From Mailhella massiliensis (lineage in GTDB: Bacteria > Desulfobacterota > Desulfovibrionia > Desulfovibrionales > Desulfovibrionaceae): a stretch of 6,318 bases of DNA. Made by a program: the position numbers and the translations under genes. The stretch spans positions 1 to 6,318 of the forward strand of contig NZ_DYZA01000102.1 in the NCBI RefSeq assembly GCF_020741395.1, written 5' to 3'. Position 1 is the stretch's first letter, and every line of letters begins with the position of its first letter. Of the stretch, positions 6,119 through 6,318 are shown piece after piece. The notes below the pieces were generated by a model, which saw nothing but the letters and a program-made list of their open reading frames with translations, was not told the DNA's origin and ran no database searches.

Positions 6119-6136
6119 CTTATTTTTGAAAATAAG
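6119..6136. promoter_or_regulatory. Perfect 18-bp A/T-rich palindrome, possible operator
   Basis: CTTATTTT (6119-6126) and AAAATAAG (6129-6136) are exact inverted repeats around a TG centre. It lies about 97 bp upstream of the ATG of the FmdE-like gene, in the only A/T-rich stretch of this intergenic region. It resembles a dimeric repressor site, including the general look of Fur-type sites, but does not match a consensus I can name with confidence. The rest of 6059-6252 holds no gene I can support. Confidence 0.35.
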
Positions 6137-6195
6137 TTGAAAGCTTCCCGACAAGGAAAACTCATATTTTCAGCTCAGGATTTCGGGCTCAAGAC

Positions 6196-6237
6196 GCGAG
6201 AAGGGCCGCACTCCCTAAGGGGTGCGACCCTTCTCGC
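6196..6237 (-). terminator. Long hairpin after the right-edge gene, probable terminator
   Basis: GCGAGAAGGG (6196-6205) pairs perfectly with CCCTTCTCGC (6228-6237). After one C/A mismatch the stem continues CGCACTCC (6207-6214) with GGGGTGCG (6219-6226), one G-T pair, closing the loop CTAA. It begins 15 nt after the stop codon at 6253. On the minus strand the following bases are GTCTTGAG, so there is no real T-run; termination by this hairpin alone is uncertain. Confidence 0.6.
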
Positions 6238-6252
6238 CCATACAAAGCGGAA

Positions 6253-6318
6253 TTATTCCATGCCCATGGCTTTTTTCACCTTATCGAACAGGCCGGACTT
6301 GCTCTGTTCCTCGGAAAG
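6253..6318 (-). CDS. C-terminus of an unidentified protein (partial)
   Basis: The last 21 codons of a minus-strand gene that continues past the right edge, ending in TAA at 6253. The visible tail reads LSEEQSKSGLFDKVKKAMGM followed by E. It is charged and helix-prone, with a GLFDKVKKAMGM amphipathic end. Too little is present to name a family. The coding call rests on the open frame to the edge, the plausible composition and the hairpin right after the stop. Confidence 0.6.
   Translation of the reverse strand, partial: LSEEQSKSGLFDKVKKAMGME

Overview
The window looks like chromosomal housekeeping DNA from a fairly GC-rich, sulfate- or sulfite-reducing deltaproteobacterium of the Desulfovibrio/Bilophila group. 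Four things point there together: an L-lactate permease, a siroheme decarboxylase subunit (alternative, siroheme-based heme pathway) next to a glutamate-1-semialdehyde aminotransferase (C5 tetrapyrrole pathway), and an FmdE-type protein of a kind I recall from these bacteria. The taxon is inferred from family knowledge; no marker gene such as rRNA is present.

Layout, left to right. Plus strand: a complete lactate permease (27-1655), followed by a hairpin and a strong intrinsic terminator (1667-1737). A sigma70-type promoter (1764-1792) then drives ahbB (1824-2297) and hemL (2316-3590), which are 18 nt apart. After hemL comes a 278-nt spacer without a convincing gene but with a foldable inverted repeat, then a small two-helix membrane protein of unknown function (3869-4042). 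A long perfect hairpin with A/T flanks on both sides (4063-4113) separates this from the converging minus-strand genes. Minus strand: a D-alanyl-D-alanine carboxypeptidase (5117 to 4125) with a signal peptide and an unusual lysine-rich tail, an FmdE-family protein (about 6022 to 5426) with its own hairpin terminator, and the last 21 codons of an unidentified gene entering from the right edge (stop at 6253).

How the genes relate. hemL makes 5-aminolevulinate, the first committed tetrapyrrole precursor. AhbB, with a partner AhbA not in this window, decarboxylates siroheme on the way to heme, so the ahbB-hemL pair joins an early and a late step of one pathway. Lactate uptake feeds the typical electron donor of these organisms, but the permease has its own terminator and is not co-transcribed with the heme genes. 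The peptidoglycan carboxypeptidase and the FmdE-like protein appear to be separate transcription units. I found no mobile element, CRISPR array, tRNA, rRNA or defence system, and I see no strong case for a new multi-gene system. The best leads are the basic tail of the carboxypeptidase, the altered metal-ligand motif in the FmdE-like protein, the small membrane protein with its long leader, and a palindrome in the 6059-6252 intergenic region.
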